Under the pieces are notes generated by a model that saw only the letters and a list, made by a program, of their open reading frames with translations, made no database searches and was not told where the DNA came from. This document shows positions 17,079 through 24,890 of a stretch of DNA of 64,000 bases, piece after piece. Position 1 is the first letter of the stretch. The number at the start of each line of letters is the position of its first letter. The stretch is from Nonomuraea glycinis. Lineage in GTDB: Bacteria; Actinomycetota; Actinomycetes; Streptosporangiales; Streptosporangiaceae. The stretch is from positions 238,719-302,718 of the forward strand of contig NZ_BMNK01000004.1 in assembly GCF_014646515.1 (NCBI RefSeq), written 5' to 3'. The position numbers were made by a program, and so were the translations under genes.

Positions 17079-18172
17079 ACCGGCTTGACGCGCTGCGCGG
17101 CACGACGCCGCAGAAGCCGCACGACGCCCGGGCGATCGCGGCGCTCGCCGCCAACCCCGGCTGCTCCCGCAGGGCTCTGATGGACGGGGCCGGGATCGAC
17201 AAGGACGCCGCCGCGCGGCACCTGGGGTTCCCCGCGCCGTTCGGGCAGTCGCCGTTCGCGATCACGCGCGGCAACGCGTTCGAGGCGCTGGTCAAGGCCG
17301 ACGGCTGCGCCGAGCTGCTGCGGATGCTGCGTGACCTGCTCGGCCTGCCGATCGCGGAGGTGGCCTACCACGACGTCGAGAACGTCGGCGCGCACCTGCG
17401 GCACACCCACACCAGGACGCTGATCGACCGCGCCGTCCGGCAGGAGGACGCGGGCACCGTCTACGACCATCCCCTGTTCACCCTGGACATCGCCGGGCAC
17501 ACCGCCTACCTGGAGCCCGACGTGGTCGCCTTCCAGCTCGGCGGGCGGTTCCACATCGTGGAGATCAAGTCGTTCGCGGTGATCGACGGGCAGGCGGACC
17601 CGGCCGCGGTGGCGGCGGCCGCGCGGCAGGCGGCCGTGTACGTGCTGGCACTGCGCGGACTGCTGGCGGAGCTGGGGCACGACCCGCTCCGGGTGTCGCA
17701 CGAGGTGGTGCTGGTCTGCCCGGAGAACTTCGCCAACCGGCCGGTGGCGACGCTGGTGGACGTGCGCCGGGAGCTCGCGGTGCTGCGCCGCCAGCTCACC
17801 CGGATGACGACCCTGGACCGGCTGCTGGACGGGCTGCCGGACGACCTGACGTTCGACCTGCTGCCGGGTGAGGACGGGCTGCCCACCAGGCCGGTCGCCG
17901 AGCTGGCCGACGCGGTGCGCGGGGCGGCGGCCCGCTACGCGCCCGACTGCCTGTCCACCTGCGACCTGTGCTTCTTCTGCCGGGACGAGGCCAGGCAGGA
18001 GGGCGCCTCCGACCTGCTCGGCCGGCACGTCCGTGACGAGCTGGGCGGGGTGGCCTCCGTCGGCGAGGTGCTCGGCCTGGCCGACGGCACCCGCGACGCC
18101 GCCGCCGGCCAGGAGGAGATCGCCCGGCTCCTGCGCAACGCCGAACGCCTGCGCCGGGAGTGCCTCACGTGA
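17075..18172 (+). CDS. Cas4/RecB-like PD-(D/E)XK nuclease with a cysteine cluster (probable Fe-S)
   Basis: A 365-residue protein with the full Cas4/Dna2/AddB nuclease signature in the right order: Cys30 (NPGCSRR), Glu70 in RGNAFE, Asp149 in LEPDVV, Glu163 and Lys165 in VEIK, Gln185 and Tyr189 in RQAAVYVLAL, then Cys292, Cys296, Cys299 and Cys302 in CLSTCDLCFFC. In Cas4 and Dna2 one N-terminal and three C-terminal cysteines hold a 4Fe-4S cluster that staples the nuclease ring. The same set is present here with one extra Cys. The expected role is metal-dependent single-strand DNA cleavage. It overlaps the upstream gene by 4 bp. No cas1 or cas2 gene or CRISPR array is nearby, so a CRISPR role is unlikely. 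Confidence 0.82.
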   Translation: MNRLDALRGTTPQKPHDARAIAALAANPGCSRRALMDGAGIDKDAAARHLGFPAPFGQSPFAITRGNAFEALVKADGCAELLRMLRDLLGLPIAEVAYHDVENVGAHLRHTHTRTLIDRAVRQEDAGTVYDHPLFTLDIAGHTAYLEPDVVAFQLGGRFHIVEIKSFAVIDGQADPAAVAAAARQAAVYVLALRGLLAELGHDPLRVSHEVVLVCPENFANRPVATLVDVRRELAVLRRQLTRMTTLDRLLDGLPDDLTFDLLPGEDGLPTRPVAELADAVRGAAARYAPDCLSTCDLCFFCRDEARQEGASDLLGRHVRDELGGVASVGEVLGLADGTRDAAAGQEEIARLLRNAERLRRECLT

Positions 18173-18209
18173 CCCCGCCCCACCAGGCCATCCGCCGCGC
18201 AGCCGATCG

Positions 18210-18278
18210 CGCCGCCCGCCGTGTTGCCGCCCGCGCCGCCCGCCGCGTTGCCGCCCGCGATGGTCGCCGCGTTGCCTG
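18210..18278. repeat. 24-bp tandem repeat between the nuclease gene and the 475-residue ORF
   Basis: A C/G-rich 24-bp unit from 18210 is repeated directly at 18234 with one difference and then decays into a partial third copy. It fills much of the 154-bp gap between the nuclease stop and the next start codon. No protein-coding sense is seen. Confidence 0.6.
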
Positions 18279-18326
18279 CCGGGAGGCGGCGCCGGCTCGC
18301 CGCGCCGTGCGCCGGAGGGGGCCGGC

Positions 18327-19754
18327 ATGAGTCTGCTCACCTCGCTGGCCCGGCTGCGGGCCCTCGACGAGGGCATCGCGCAGCCGATCGCGACCGTCCG
18401 GCACTGTCATGTGTCGGCCCGGCCCATGGTGTTCATCCCGCTCAAGCTGTCGGGCGAGGCCGCCGCGCCGCTGGCCGCCATGCTCGGCACCGACCGCGAC
18501 GAGCCCCGGCTGCTGGTCGTGCCCCAGCCGCGCAACCGGGACCTGCGGTTCGCCTGGGCCGCCGAACTGGCCGGGGTGCTGGTGCCGTACATCGAGACCT
18601 TTCTGGCGAGCACCGAGACGGTGGCGCGCAAGAACGCCGACCCCTACGAGCGGGCGGTGGACGCGCCGCAGCTCGTGCTGCCGAACCGGGCGGGGGTGGC
18701 ATTCACCCGGCTGCTGGGGCGCTCGACCCGCTTCCGGAGCCTCGACGGGCCGTACCCGGTGCCGATGGGGGTGCCGCTGCTGGGGCGGTGGCTGACGTAC
18801 TTCGCCGAGCGCGCCGCCTACCCGGGCTCGTCGCTGACGCTGTGCGCGACCGACGAGCTCGGCCGGCACTGGGCGAGCGGGCAGAGCGCGCTGGAGGACG
18901 CCAACCTGGCCGCGCTGGTCTCCTGGATCACCGAGGGGCCGAACGACGACGCCGAGGACCCGCTGATCTGGCCGCCCGCGGGGCCGGCGACAGATCCGGG
19001 TTTCGACGCCGAGGTGCTCGCGCCGGCGATCGAGAGCGAGTCGGCCGAACGCGTCACCGAGGCGCTGCGCACCCAGCTCGCACCCACCTGGCGGCTCATG
19101 TGGCGCGCGCTCGACCTGCTGCGCGGCCTGCGGGAGGGCGCCGGCGTGGCGCAGCGGTGGGAGCAGGACCGCGCCTCCTTCAGCGGCATGGCCGCCCAGG
19201 TCACCGAGGGCGGGCCGCCGCAGGCCAGGCGTGACGGCGCGATCGCGGCGGCCGCCCGGCTGGCCCGGATGGAGCGCGCCCAGGCCGCCTACGACGTGCA
19301 GCGCGCCTACGACGACCCGCTGATCATGGCCGAGTACCGCCTGACGGGCGAGGCGTTCGCGGGCGAGGTGGTGGAGAACGATCCGGACAACACCGAGGGC
19401 GAGGGCCGTTCGCGCAAGCTCCGCCCGCTGGTCGTGATCAAGACCGACGATCCGGTACGGCTCGCGCCGGGCACCGCCCTGGGCACGCCGGAGCGGCGCG
19501 GCCAGGGCGCGCAGCTGGTGTCGGCGCGCGACGGCCTGGTCACCATCAAGATCACCAAAGGGATGGGCCGGGCCAAGACGCCCGCCCCCGGCTCGGTGCC
19601 GGAGGTGGGCGAGCGGGTCTGCTACACCTCGCTCACCGACGACTTCCAGGGCTCACCGGCTCTGCCGGACCCGGAGGCGACCCCGTGGACGCACGGCGGC
19701 CCGCCCCAGACGTACGTGCCCACCGACGAGGACGCTCAAGAGGAGTGGTCGTGA
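18327..19754 (+). CDS. Unrecognised 475-residue protein between the nuclease and helicase genes
   Basis: The ATG at 18327 has the ribosome-binding site GGAGGGG seven bases upstream and yields about 475 residues. I recognise no family. The N-terminal half is mixed alpha/beta (PMVFIPLKLSG, RLLVVPQPRNRDLRFAW). The middle has a helix-rich Arg/Glu stretch with an aromatic LAPTWRLMWRALDLLRGL segment. The last 130 residues are beta-rich, with LVVIKTDDPVRLAPGT and VGERVCYTSLTDD, compatible with an OB-fold-like or barrel domain. The acidic tail overlaps the helicase start by 4 bp (GTGA). Its fixed position between nuclease and helicase suggests a structural or DNA-clamping subunit; that is inference only. 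Confidence 0.8.
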   Translation: MSLLTSLARLRALDEGIAQPIATVRHCHVSARPMVFIPLKLSGEAAAPLAAMLGTDRDEPRLLVVPQPRNRDLRFAWAAELAGVLVPYIETFLASTETVARKNADPYERAVDAPQLVLPNRAGVAFTRLLGRSTRFRSLDGPYPVPMGVPLLGRWLTYFAERAAYPGSSLTLCATDELGRHWASGQSALEDANLAALVSWITEGPNDDAEDPLIWPPAGPATDPGFDAEVLAPAIESESAERVTEALRTQLAPTWRLMWRALDLLRGLREGAGVAQRWEQDRASFSGMAAQVTEGGPPQARRDGAIAAAARLARMERAQAAYDVQRAYDDPLIMAEYRLTGEAFAGEVVENDPDNTEGEGRSRKLRPLVVIKTDDPVRLAPGTALGTPERRGQGAQLVSARDGLVTIKITKGMGRAKTPAPGSVPEVGERVCYTSLTDDFQGSPALPDPEATPWTHGGPPQTYVPTDEDAQEEWS

Positions 19755-21043
19755 CCGTGCAGCCGGCCGGCCCCACCCCGGAGCAGGTCATCCAGGCCGT
19801 GCTCGCCGACCTGCCGCGCCACCGCGGCGTGGTGGTCGACTCGCCGCCGGGCGCCGGCAAGTCCACCCTGGTCGTACGGGCGGCGGCGCACATCGCCGGG
19901 ACCGGCGAGCCGCTGATGATCGTGGCCCAGACCAACGAGCAGGTCGACGACCTGGTGGCGCGCATCAGCGACAAGCACCCGAGGCTGACCGTGGGCCGGC
20001 TGTCGGCGGGCGGCTACGTGCCGCCGGCCCGGATGCTGGAGCTGCCCGGCGTCACCGTCGGCACCCGCGTCCAGGACCTGGGCGATCCCGACATCGTCAT
20101 CGCCACCGCGGACAAGTGGGCGTGGATCTCCGGCCGGGTGTGGCCGTGGGCGATCGTGGACGAGGCCTACCAGATGCGCTCGGACAAGCTGCTGCGCATC
20201 GCCGGGCTGTTCGAGCGGGCGCTGTTCGTCGGCGACCCGGGCCAGTTGGACCCGTTCTCCATCGTGGACGGCGACCGGTGGTCGGGGCTGTCGTGGGACC
20301 CGTTGCAGAGCGCGGTCTCGGTGCTGCTGCGGCACAACCCGGACCTGCCGGTGCACCGGCTGCCGGTGTCGTGGCGGCTGCCCGCCTCGGCTGCGCCGGT
20401 GGTGTCGGGGGCGTTCTACCCGTTCACCGGCTTCACCTCGGGCACCGGGCCGCAGGATCGGCACCTGGAGCTGGCCACCGGCGGCATGGGCACGGTGCAC
20501 GACCGGGCGCTGGAGGAGGCGGCCCGGTCCGGGTGGGCGCTGCTGGAGCTGCCCAACCGGCACACCGTGCGTACCGACGGCGAGGCCGTGGAGGCGGTGG
20601 CCCTGCTGGCCGAGCGGCTGCTGCAGCGCGGTGCCGTGGCGACCTCGGAGCAGGGCGAGCGGCCCGTGACGGCCGACCGGATCGCGGTCGGCGCCGCCCA
20701 CCGCGACCAGGTGGCGGCGATCAGGAGCGCGGGGCTGCCGCGGGAGATCACGGTCGACACCGCCAACCGGCTGCAGGGCCGCGAGTACGACGTCACCATC
20801 GTGCTGCACCCGCTGTCGGGACGCCGCGACGCCACCGCGTTCCACCTGGAGTCGGGGCGCCTGTGCGTGCTGACCTCGCGGCACCGGCACGCCTGCGTGG
20901 TGGTGGCCAGGGCGGGCATCGCCGAACTGCTGGACGCCCACCCCTCGGCGGAGCCGGTGCAGCTCGGCGCGCCGGTGAAGTTCCCCGACGGCTGGGAGGC
21001 CAACCAGTCGGTGCTGGACCACCTGGCCGCGCACCGCGTCTAG
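19751..21043 (+). CDS. SF1 (Upf1/Dna2-like) helicase-family ATPase
   Basis: About 430 residues from the GTG at 19751, preceded by GAGGAG; GTG codons at 19745 and 19757 are alternatives. The superfamily 1 motifs are in order: Walker A SPPGAGKST (31-39), motif Ia around IVAQTNEQVDDL, motif II VDEAYQM (136-142), motif III GDPGQLDP (161-168), motif IV SWRLP (207-211), motif V TANRLQGREYD and motif VI VLTSRHRHA with the arginine finger. DEAYQ instead of DEAAQ is a small variation. The protein is compact, with no large 1B or 2B inserts. Together with the upstream Cas4-like nuclease it reproduces, in two chains, the nuclease-helicase pairing of eukaryotic Dna2. Confidence 0.87.
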   Translation: MTVQPAGPTPEQVIQAVLADLPRHRGVVVDSPPGAGKSTLVVRAAAHIAGTGEPLMIVAQTNEQVDDLVARISDKHPRLTVGRLSAGGYVPPARMLELPGVTVGTRVQDLGDPDIVIATADKWAWISGRVWPWAIVDEAYQMRSDKLLRIAGLFERALFVGDPGQLDPFSIVDGDRWSGLSWDPLQSAVSVLLRHNPDLPVHRLPVSWRLPASAAPVVSGAFYPFTGFTSGTGPQDRHLELATGGMGTVHDRALEEAARSGWALLELPNRHTVRTDGEAVEAVALLAERLLQRGAVATSEQGERPVTADRIAVGAAHRDQVAAIRSAGLPREITVDTANRLQGREYDVTIVLHPLSGRRDATAFHLESGRLCVLTSRHRHACVVVARAGIAELLDAHPSAEPVQLGAPVKFPDGWEANQSVLDHLAAHRV

Positions 21044-21128
21044 ATCTTGCGCCGTCGCACGCCATAGCGTCCGAAGCTTGCGCCGTCGCGCGTCATAGCG
21101 TCCGAAGCTTGCGCCGTCGCGTCCAGAG
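21036..21128. repeat. 31-bp tandem repeat over the helicase stop codon
   Basis: Three contiguous 31-bp units start at 21036, 21067 and 21098. The first contains the helicase TAG stop (21041-21043); units 2 and 3 match closely except near the end of unit 3. A fourth related copy starts at 21150 and forms the 3' end of the convergent GNAT gene (TCAGATCTTGCGGCG against TAGATCTTGCGCCG). Repeats touch without unique spacers, so this is not a CRISPR array. Confidence 0.85.
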
Positions 21129-21153
21129 CGCGTGTCGTCACACGCCCGCGCGT

Positions 21154-22083
21154 TCAGATCTTGCGGCGCCAGACGTCGATGGTCAGGACCGGGCGCATGC
21201 CCGCCGACTCGTACAGGCCGAGCGCGGGGGTGACGTTGTTGGAGTCCACGTGCAGGATCGTGCCCTTGCGGCCGCGGGCGGCGTCCGCGGCGAAGGCGCG
21301 GCGCAGCAGGAGCTTGCCGAGCCCGCGTCCCCGGAACTCGGGCAGCACCGCCAGCGTGGCGACGTAGCCGCACTGCTGGTCGATGACGAACTGGTCGTTG
21401 CCGTGCACCATCGCCGCCGGGCGGCCGTCGATCCTGGCCAGGATGAGCTGGCTCCAGTCGTTGGCGCTCTGCTGCTGCCTGCGCTCGAACCACAGGTCGT
21501 AGTCGCTGGGGACGAAGCCGTAGTGGTCGGCGAAGCCTTCCTGCTGCACCCGGTGCGCCTCGCGGCGGACCTCGTCGCTCAGTCCGGTGTGCAGGGTGAG
21601 ACCCGGCGGCTCGGCGGGCGGCTCGACGGGCCCGTCGAAGTCGATGCGCATGCGGGAGAAGCTGGTGCTGGGCTCGAAGCCGTACTTCTTGGCCAGCGCG
21701 CGCTTGGTCTCGTCGGCGCGGTAGGCGACCACGTCGACCGTGGCGGTGTCGTGGCCGCGCTCGCGGGCGAGCTCGCGGGCCCGCTCCAGGACGACGGGCC
21801 AGAGCCGCTCGGCCAGGCCGTCGACGCCCGGCCGGACGCTGACCTCGATCTCCACCAGGTCGCTGTCGCCCGGCCCGACCGCCCACGCCCAGGCGAGGAG
21901 GCGGCCGTCGGCGTCGTGCGCCAGCCAGGCGTCCTGGTCGAGATCGAGCTTCGGCTCGGCCAGCACCTCCTCGATGTCGCCGAGCGTGGTGTCGGACACG
22001 CCGAGCGCCGCCACGTCGCATGCCGCACTGAGCTCGTGAATCGCGGCGGCATCCTCGGCCCGCGGCCGCCTGATGATGTGCAT
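21154..22083 (-). CDS. GNAT acetyltransferase with two GNAT domains (MshD-like)
   Basis: About 309 residues from the ATG at 22083, which has GGAGAA eight bases upstream. The N-terminal GNAT half (1-150) is degenerate. The C-terminal half (160-305) holds the acetyl-CoA motif VLPEFRGRGLGKLLLRR and the terminal NVTPALGLYESAGMRP, as in active domains. The same tandem layout is found in mycothiol synthase MshD, but the usual MshD signatures are not clear enough to assign that function. The substrate is unknown. It converges on the helicase gene. Confidence 0.88.
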   Translation of the reverse strand: MHIIRRPRAEDAAAIHELSAACDVAALGVSDTTLGDIEEVLAEPKLDLDQDAWLAHDADGRLLAWAWAVGPGDSDLVEIEVSVRPGVDGLAERLWPVVLERARELARERGHDTATVDVVAYRADETKRALAKKYGFEPSTSFSRMRIDFDGPVEPPAEPPGLTLHTGLSDEVRREAHRVQQEGFADHYGFVPSDYDLWFERRQQQSANDWSQLILARIDGRPAAMVHGNDQFVIDQQCGYVATLAVLPEFRGRGLGKLLLRRAFAADAARGRKGTILHVDSNNVTPALGLYESAGMRPVLTIDVWRRKI

Positions 22084-22133
22084 GCGGGTGATTCTCCACA
22101 AAACGCCTACCGCCTGCCTCTCATTTTCCTTCC

Positions 22134-22469
22134 ATGGATAGGCTGTGGGACGTGCTCGACAAGACACCGCTACGCATTGAGATCGCCTCGCCCGCTCCGG
22201 GGACGATCCAGATCGCGCTCAGCGGTGACCTCGACTTCGACACGGCGGCGGAGCTCACGTCCCTCCCCGTGGACGGCTACGACCGGGTGGACGTCGATCT
22301 GTCCGGCCTGGCCTTCATCGACTCCTCGGGGCTGGCCTCGCTGGTCCGCCTGCAGCAGGCCGTGGCCAAGACCGGCGCGGTGCTGCGCGTGGTGGCGCTG
22401 ACCCCCTATGTGCGCAGCCTGATGCGGATGACGGCGCTGGACCGGCTGTTCGGCATCCCGCCGGCCTGA
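22134..22469 (+). CDS. STAS-domain anti-sigma factor antagonist
   Basis: About 111 residues from the ATG at 22134; a GTG at 22152 (VLDKTPLRI) is a possible shorter start. The single STAS domain has the phosphorylation-site motif FIDSSGLASLVRL, in which the second Ser is the usual target of the kinase/anti-sigma factor. In partner switching, the unphosphorylated form binds the HATPase anti-sigma factor and frees a sigma factor. The HATPase-type anti-sigma gene two genes downstream is the obvious partner candidate. No sigma factor or PP2C phosphatase gene is in the window. Confidence 0.88.
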   Translation: MDRLWDVLDKTPLRIEIASPAPGTIQIALSGDLDFDTAAELTSLPVDGYDRVDVDLSGLAFIDSSGLASLVRLQQAVAKTGAVLRVVALTPYVRSLMRMTALDRLFGIPPA

Positions 22470-22477
22470 TCTTGCTT

Positions 22478-22495
22478 ACCTGCCGCCCGGCAGGT
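22478..22495. promoter_or_regulatory. Perfect TetR-type operator before the TetR gene
   Basis: ACCTGCC-GCCC-GGCAGGT is an 18-bp perfect dyad with 7-bp arms, 47 bp before the GTG I assign as the TetR start. It overlaps a possible promoter (TTGCTT at 22472). This is the arrangement expected for an autorepressed TetR gene and argues against the earlier GTG at 22494 as the start codon. Confidence 0.65.
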
Positions 22496-22541
22496 GACTA
22501 AGCTGGGGGATCTCATCTCCGGCCGTCGAGACAGGTGCGTA

Positions 22542-23087
22542 GTGCGGGAAGACACCCGGTCCCGGATCCAGGAGGTCGCCCTCGAGCTCTTCACCGAGCA
22601 GGGGTACGAAGCGACGTCGCTGCGGGAGATCGCCGAGGAGCTCGGCGTGACGAAGGCCGCGGTCTACTACCACTTCAAGACCAAGGACGAGATCGTGGCC
22701 AGCCTGGCCGAGCTGTGGGCGGCCGAGATGGACGGCCTGCTGAGCTGGGTCAGGTCGCAGCCCAAGACCGCGCCGATGCGGCGCGAGCTGCTCCTGCGCT
22801 ACGCGGCCAAGCTGCGCGAGCCCCGCTACGTGGGGATCGCCCGGTTCCTGGAGCGCAACCAGACGGCGCTGCGCCATCATCCGAGAATCTTCCGGATGCG
22901 CGAGGTGCTGGTGGAGCTGGTCGGCGAGATGAGCGAGCCCGGCATGTCCACGACCACCCGGGTCAGCCGCTTCATGGCCCTGTACACCTTGCACGCCGGG
23001 AAGTGGGTGGCGGGCGACGGGCCGCTCGCCGAGCAGGACCTCGCGGAGGCCTCGATCGAGGTGGCGCTCGGTCTCCTGGAGCCGTAG
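22542..23087 (+). CDS. TetR/AcrR family transcriptional regulator
   Basis: About 181 residues from the GTG at 22542 (VREDTRSRIQEVALELFTEQGY). The HTH runs from about 5 to 50 with TSLREIAEELGVTKAAVYYHF, a textbook TetR DNA-binding helix. The ligand domain is short. It is preceded by a perfect 18-bp dyad, so autoregulation is likely. Target genes other than itself are unknown. The gene's stop codon lies in a 10-bp tandem triplication. Confidence 0.88.
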   Translation: MREDTRSRIQEVALELFTEQGYEATSLREIAEELGVTKAAVYYHFKTKDEIVASLAELWAAEMDGLLSWVRSQPKTAPMRRELLLRYAAKLREPRYVGIARFLERNQTALRHHPRIFRMREVLVELVGEMSEPGMSTTTRVSRFMALYTLHAGKWVAGDGPLAEQDLAEASIEVALGLLEP

Positions 23088-23110
23088 GGAGCCGTAGGAG
23101 GCCGTAGAGG
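23081..23110. repeat. 10-bp tandem triplication over the TetR stop codon
   Basis: GCCGTAGGGA, GCCGTAGGAG and GCCGTAGAGG follow one another. The first contains the gene's TAG stop at 23085-23087. Confidence 0.75.
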
Positions 23111-23193
23111 GCTGTGGCGCGGGTGGCGCCGGTGACGATTGCCAGGCCAGATCTTGGGCAGAAGGGTCGCACGGCGAGTGGGAAGGAAACGCG

Positions 23194-23625
23194 GTGGAGA
23201 CGATGATCGCGCTCCGGCTGCCCAGGGACGCGGCGAGTGTGCCGCTGATCAGGCAGATGCTGGACGGCACACTGCGATCGCTGGGCGTGGACGAGCAGAT
23301 CCGCGACGACATCGAGCTCATGCTCAGCGAGGCGTGCTCCAACGTGGTCAGGCACGCCCAGCCCAGTGACGATTACACGGTCAGTGTCACCGTCTACGAC
23401 GACCTCTGCGTGATCAAGGTGATCGACACGGGCGGCGGCTTCGACGCCGCCGCCGTGCGTGAGCCCTCGCCCGGCTCGGAGCACGGCCGCGGGCTGCAGA
23501 TCATGCGTGCGCTCGCCGATGACGTCCGCTTCACCAACAGGCGGGAGAACGGCGCGGTGGTGTGCCTGGAGAAGAAGCTCCGCTTCGCCCCGGGGGCGGC
23601 GGGGCCGCACTTCATGACGACCTAG
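23194..23625 (+). CDS. ATP-binding anti-sigma regulatory factor (RsbW/SpoIIAB-like HATPase)
   Basis: A 143-residue single-domain GHKL ATPase starting at GTG 23194. The N box is EACSNVVRHA, the G1 box is IDTGGGF and the G2 region is HGRGLQIMRAL. Proteins of this type phosphorylate STAS antagonists or bind sigma factors. The STAS gene nearby is a likely partner; the sigma factor must be elsewhere. Its 3' end overlaps a small predicted membrane-protein gene on the other strand by 14 bp. Confidence 0.88.
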   Translation: METMIALRLPRDAASVPLIRQMLDGTLRSLGVDEQIRDDIELMLSEACSNVVRHAQPSDDYTVSVTVYDDLCVIKVIDTGGGFDAAAVREPSPGSEHGRGLQIMRALADDVRFTNRRENGAVVCLEKKLRFAPGAAGPHFMTT

Positions 23626-23746
23626 CCGTCAGGCCCGCCATGACGGCGAGCCAGATGATCACGACCACCGAGATGAGGACCACGGCCAGGAACGACAGGA
23701 TGAGGGCGATCACCAAAGAGGCGAACGCGCCGAGCAGTGTCCACAT
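23612..23746 (-). CDS. Small predicted membrane protein (44 residues)
   Basis: An ATG-to-TGA frame on the minus strand encodes MWTLLGAFASLVIALILS followed by a second very hydrophobic stretch (FLAVVLISVVVIIWLAVMAG) and a short basic tail. Two helices or one long helix are possible. About 90% of its third codon positions are G or C, as in real genes of this genome, which argues for coding. The ribosome-binding site is weak. The upstream 80 bp are AT-rich and could hold a promoter. No family is recognised. Confidence 0.45.
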   Translation of the reverse strand: MWTLLGAFASLVIALILSFLAVVLISVVVIIWLAVMAGLTARSS

Positions 23747-23826
23747 CCGCGAAAAGTGCCCCCGATGGACCTCTCTTATGCTGTTTCTCCACCGCTAACT
23801 GGGCGTTATATGAGGATATTTCGCCC

Positions 23827-24786
23827 TTACCTGGTGGCGGTGTTGTGCGGATCGAGGCTGCTCGGCAGCATGTCCAGCCGGCGCAGTATCACCCCTTCAC
23901 GCAGCGCCCACGGGCACACCTCCAGCCGGTCCACCTCGTACAGGTCCATGACGGCGTCGGCCACGACCGCACCCGCGGCGAGCTGCGCCGCCCGCCCTTC
24001 GGACACGCCCGGCAGGCCCGCGCGCTCGGCGGCGCTCATGGTGGTGAGCTCCGCCGCCCAGCGGGCGCTGTCCTGCCTCGTCAGCGAGCGCGAGACGTAG
24101 AGGCCGTCGCCCGAGGGCGCCGCACCGGCGATCCTGGCGAGTTGCTTGAACGTCTTGGAGGTGGCCACGGCCCGGTCGGGCCGGCCGTGTCTGACGACGT
24201 CCCTGACCGTGCGCGCGATCTCGCCGCGGACGTGCTTACGCAGGCTCCGCGCCTCCTCGGCGGTGGGCGGGTCCTCGGTGAGCCGGTCGCGGGTCAGCCG
24301 CCCCGCGCCGAGCGGCAGGGACACGGCCGCGTCGGGCTCCTCGTCGACCCCGGAGGCGATCTCCAGCGAGCCGCCGCCGATGTCGAAGACGAGCAGCCGG
24401 CCGGACGACCAGCCGAACCAGCGCCGTACCGCCAGGAACGTCAGCCTCGCCTCGTCGCGCCCGGACAGCACGTCGATGCGCACCCCGCAGCGGTCGTCGA
24501 TGTCGGCGAGCACCTGCTCGCCGTTCGCGGCCTCGCGCACGGCGGAGGTGGCGAAGGCCAGCAGGTCCTCCACGCCCTTGTCCTCGGCGATGCGCACCGC
24601 CTCCTCGACGAACGCGCCGAGCCGCTCGACGCCCTCGGCCGACAGGGTGTCGCCCTCGTCGAGGTGCTCGCTCAGCCGCAGCTCCTCCTTGTGCGAGTAG
24701 GCGGGGATGGGCCGGGCGCCGGGGTGGGCGTCGACGACGAGTAGGTGGACGGTGTTCGAGCCGATGTCCAGCACGCCGAGTCGCAT
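23827..24786 (-). CDS. Ppx/GppA family exopolyphosphatase-type phosphatase
   Basis: A 319-residue ASKHA-fold protein. Phosphate-1 motif [13 protein letters not shown] (5-17), the catalytic region around [12 protein letters not shown], and phosphate-2 motif [12 protein letters not shown] match the Ppx/GppA family, which hydrolyses polyphosphate or converts pppGpp to ppGpp. The length fits the short actinobacterial Ppx1/Ppx2 type without the C-terminal HD-like domain. It faces the FGE gene across a 104-bp divergent promoter region. Confidence 0.9.
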   Translation of the reverse strand: MRLGVLDIGSNTVHLLVVDAHPGARPIPAYSHKEELRLSEHLDEGDTLSAEGVERLGAFVEEAVRIAEDKGVEDLLAFATSAVREAANGEQVLADIDDRCGVRIDVLSGRDEARLTFLAVRRWFGWSSGRLLVFDIGGGSLEIASGVDEEPDAAVSLPLGAGRLTRDRLTEDPPTAEEARSLRKHVRGEIARTVRDVVRHGRPDRAVATSKTFKQLARIAGAAPSGDGLYVSRSLTRQDSARWAAELTTMSAAERAGLPGVSEGRAAQLAAGAVVADAVMDLYEVDRLEVCPWALREGVILRRLDMLPSSLDPHNTATR

Positions 24787-24890
24787 GGCCCGACGCTACA
24801 GCTCAGCGCGCCACTCGGGGAAACCGAGTCCGCCGGATGATCAGGGCGCGAACGCCCACTACGCTTTCCGGTGACAGGTGAGGAGTGCTG

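Noticed and set aside
17075-18172. Cas4-like protein as evidence of a CRISPR locus
   Set aside because: No other cas gene or array is present. The partner genes are a helicase and unknown proteins.
21036-21175. Possible CRISPR array in the 31-bp repeats
   Set aside because: Units are contiguous with no unique spacers and the outer copies are parts of gene ends. There are no cas1 or cas2 genes.
19736-22099. Long minus-strand open frame (787 codons) opposite the helicase
   Set aside because: It is antisense to clear helicase motifs, of Arg/Gly/Pro/His-rich shadow composition, and crosses the real GNAT gene in another frame.
22494-22541. Earlier GTG start for the TetR gene
   Set aside because: It would put the perfect operator dyad at the translation start, and the added residues do not resemble TetR N-termini.
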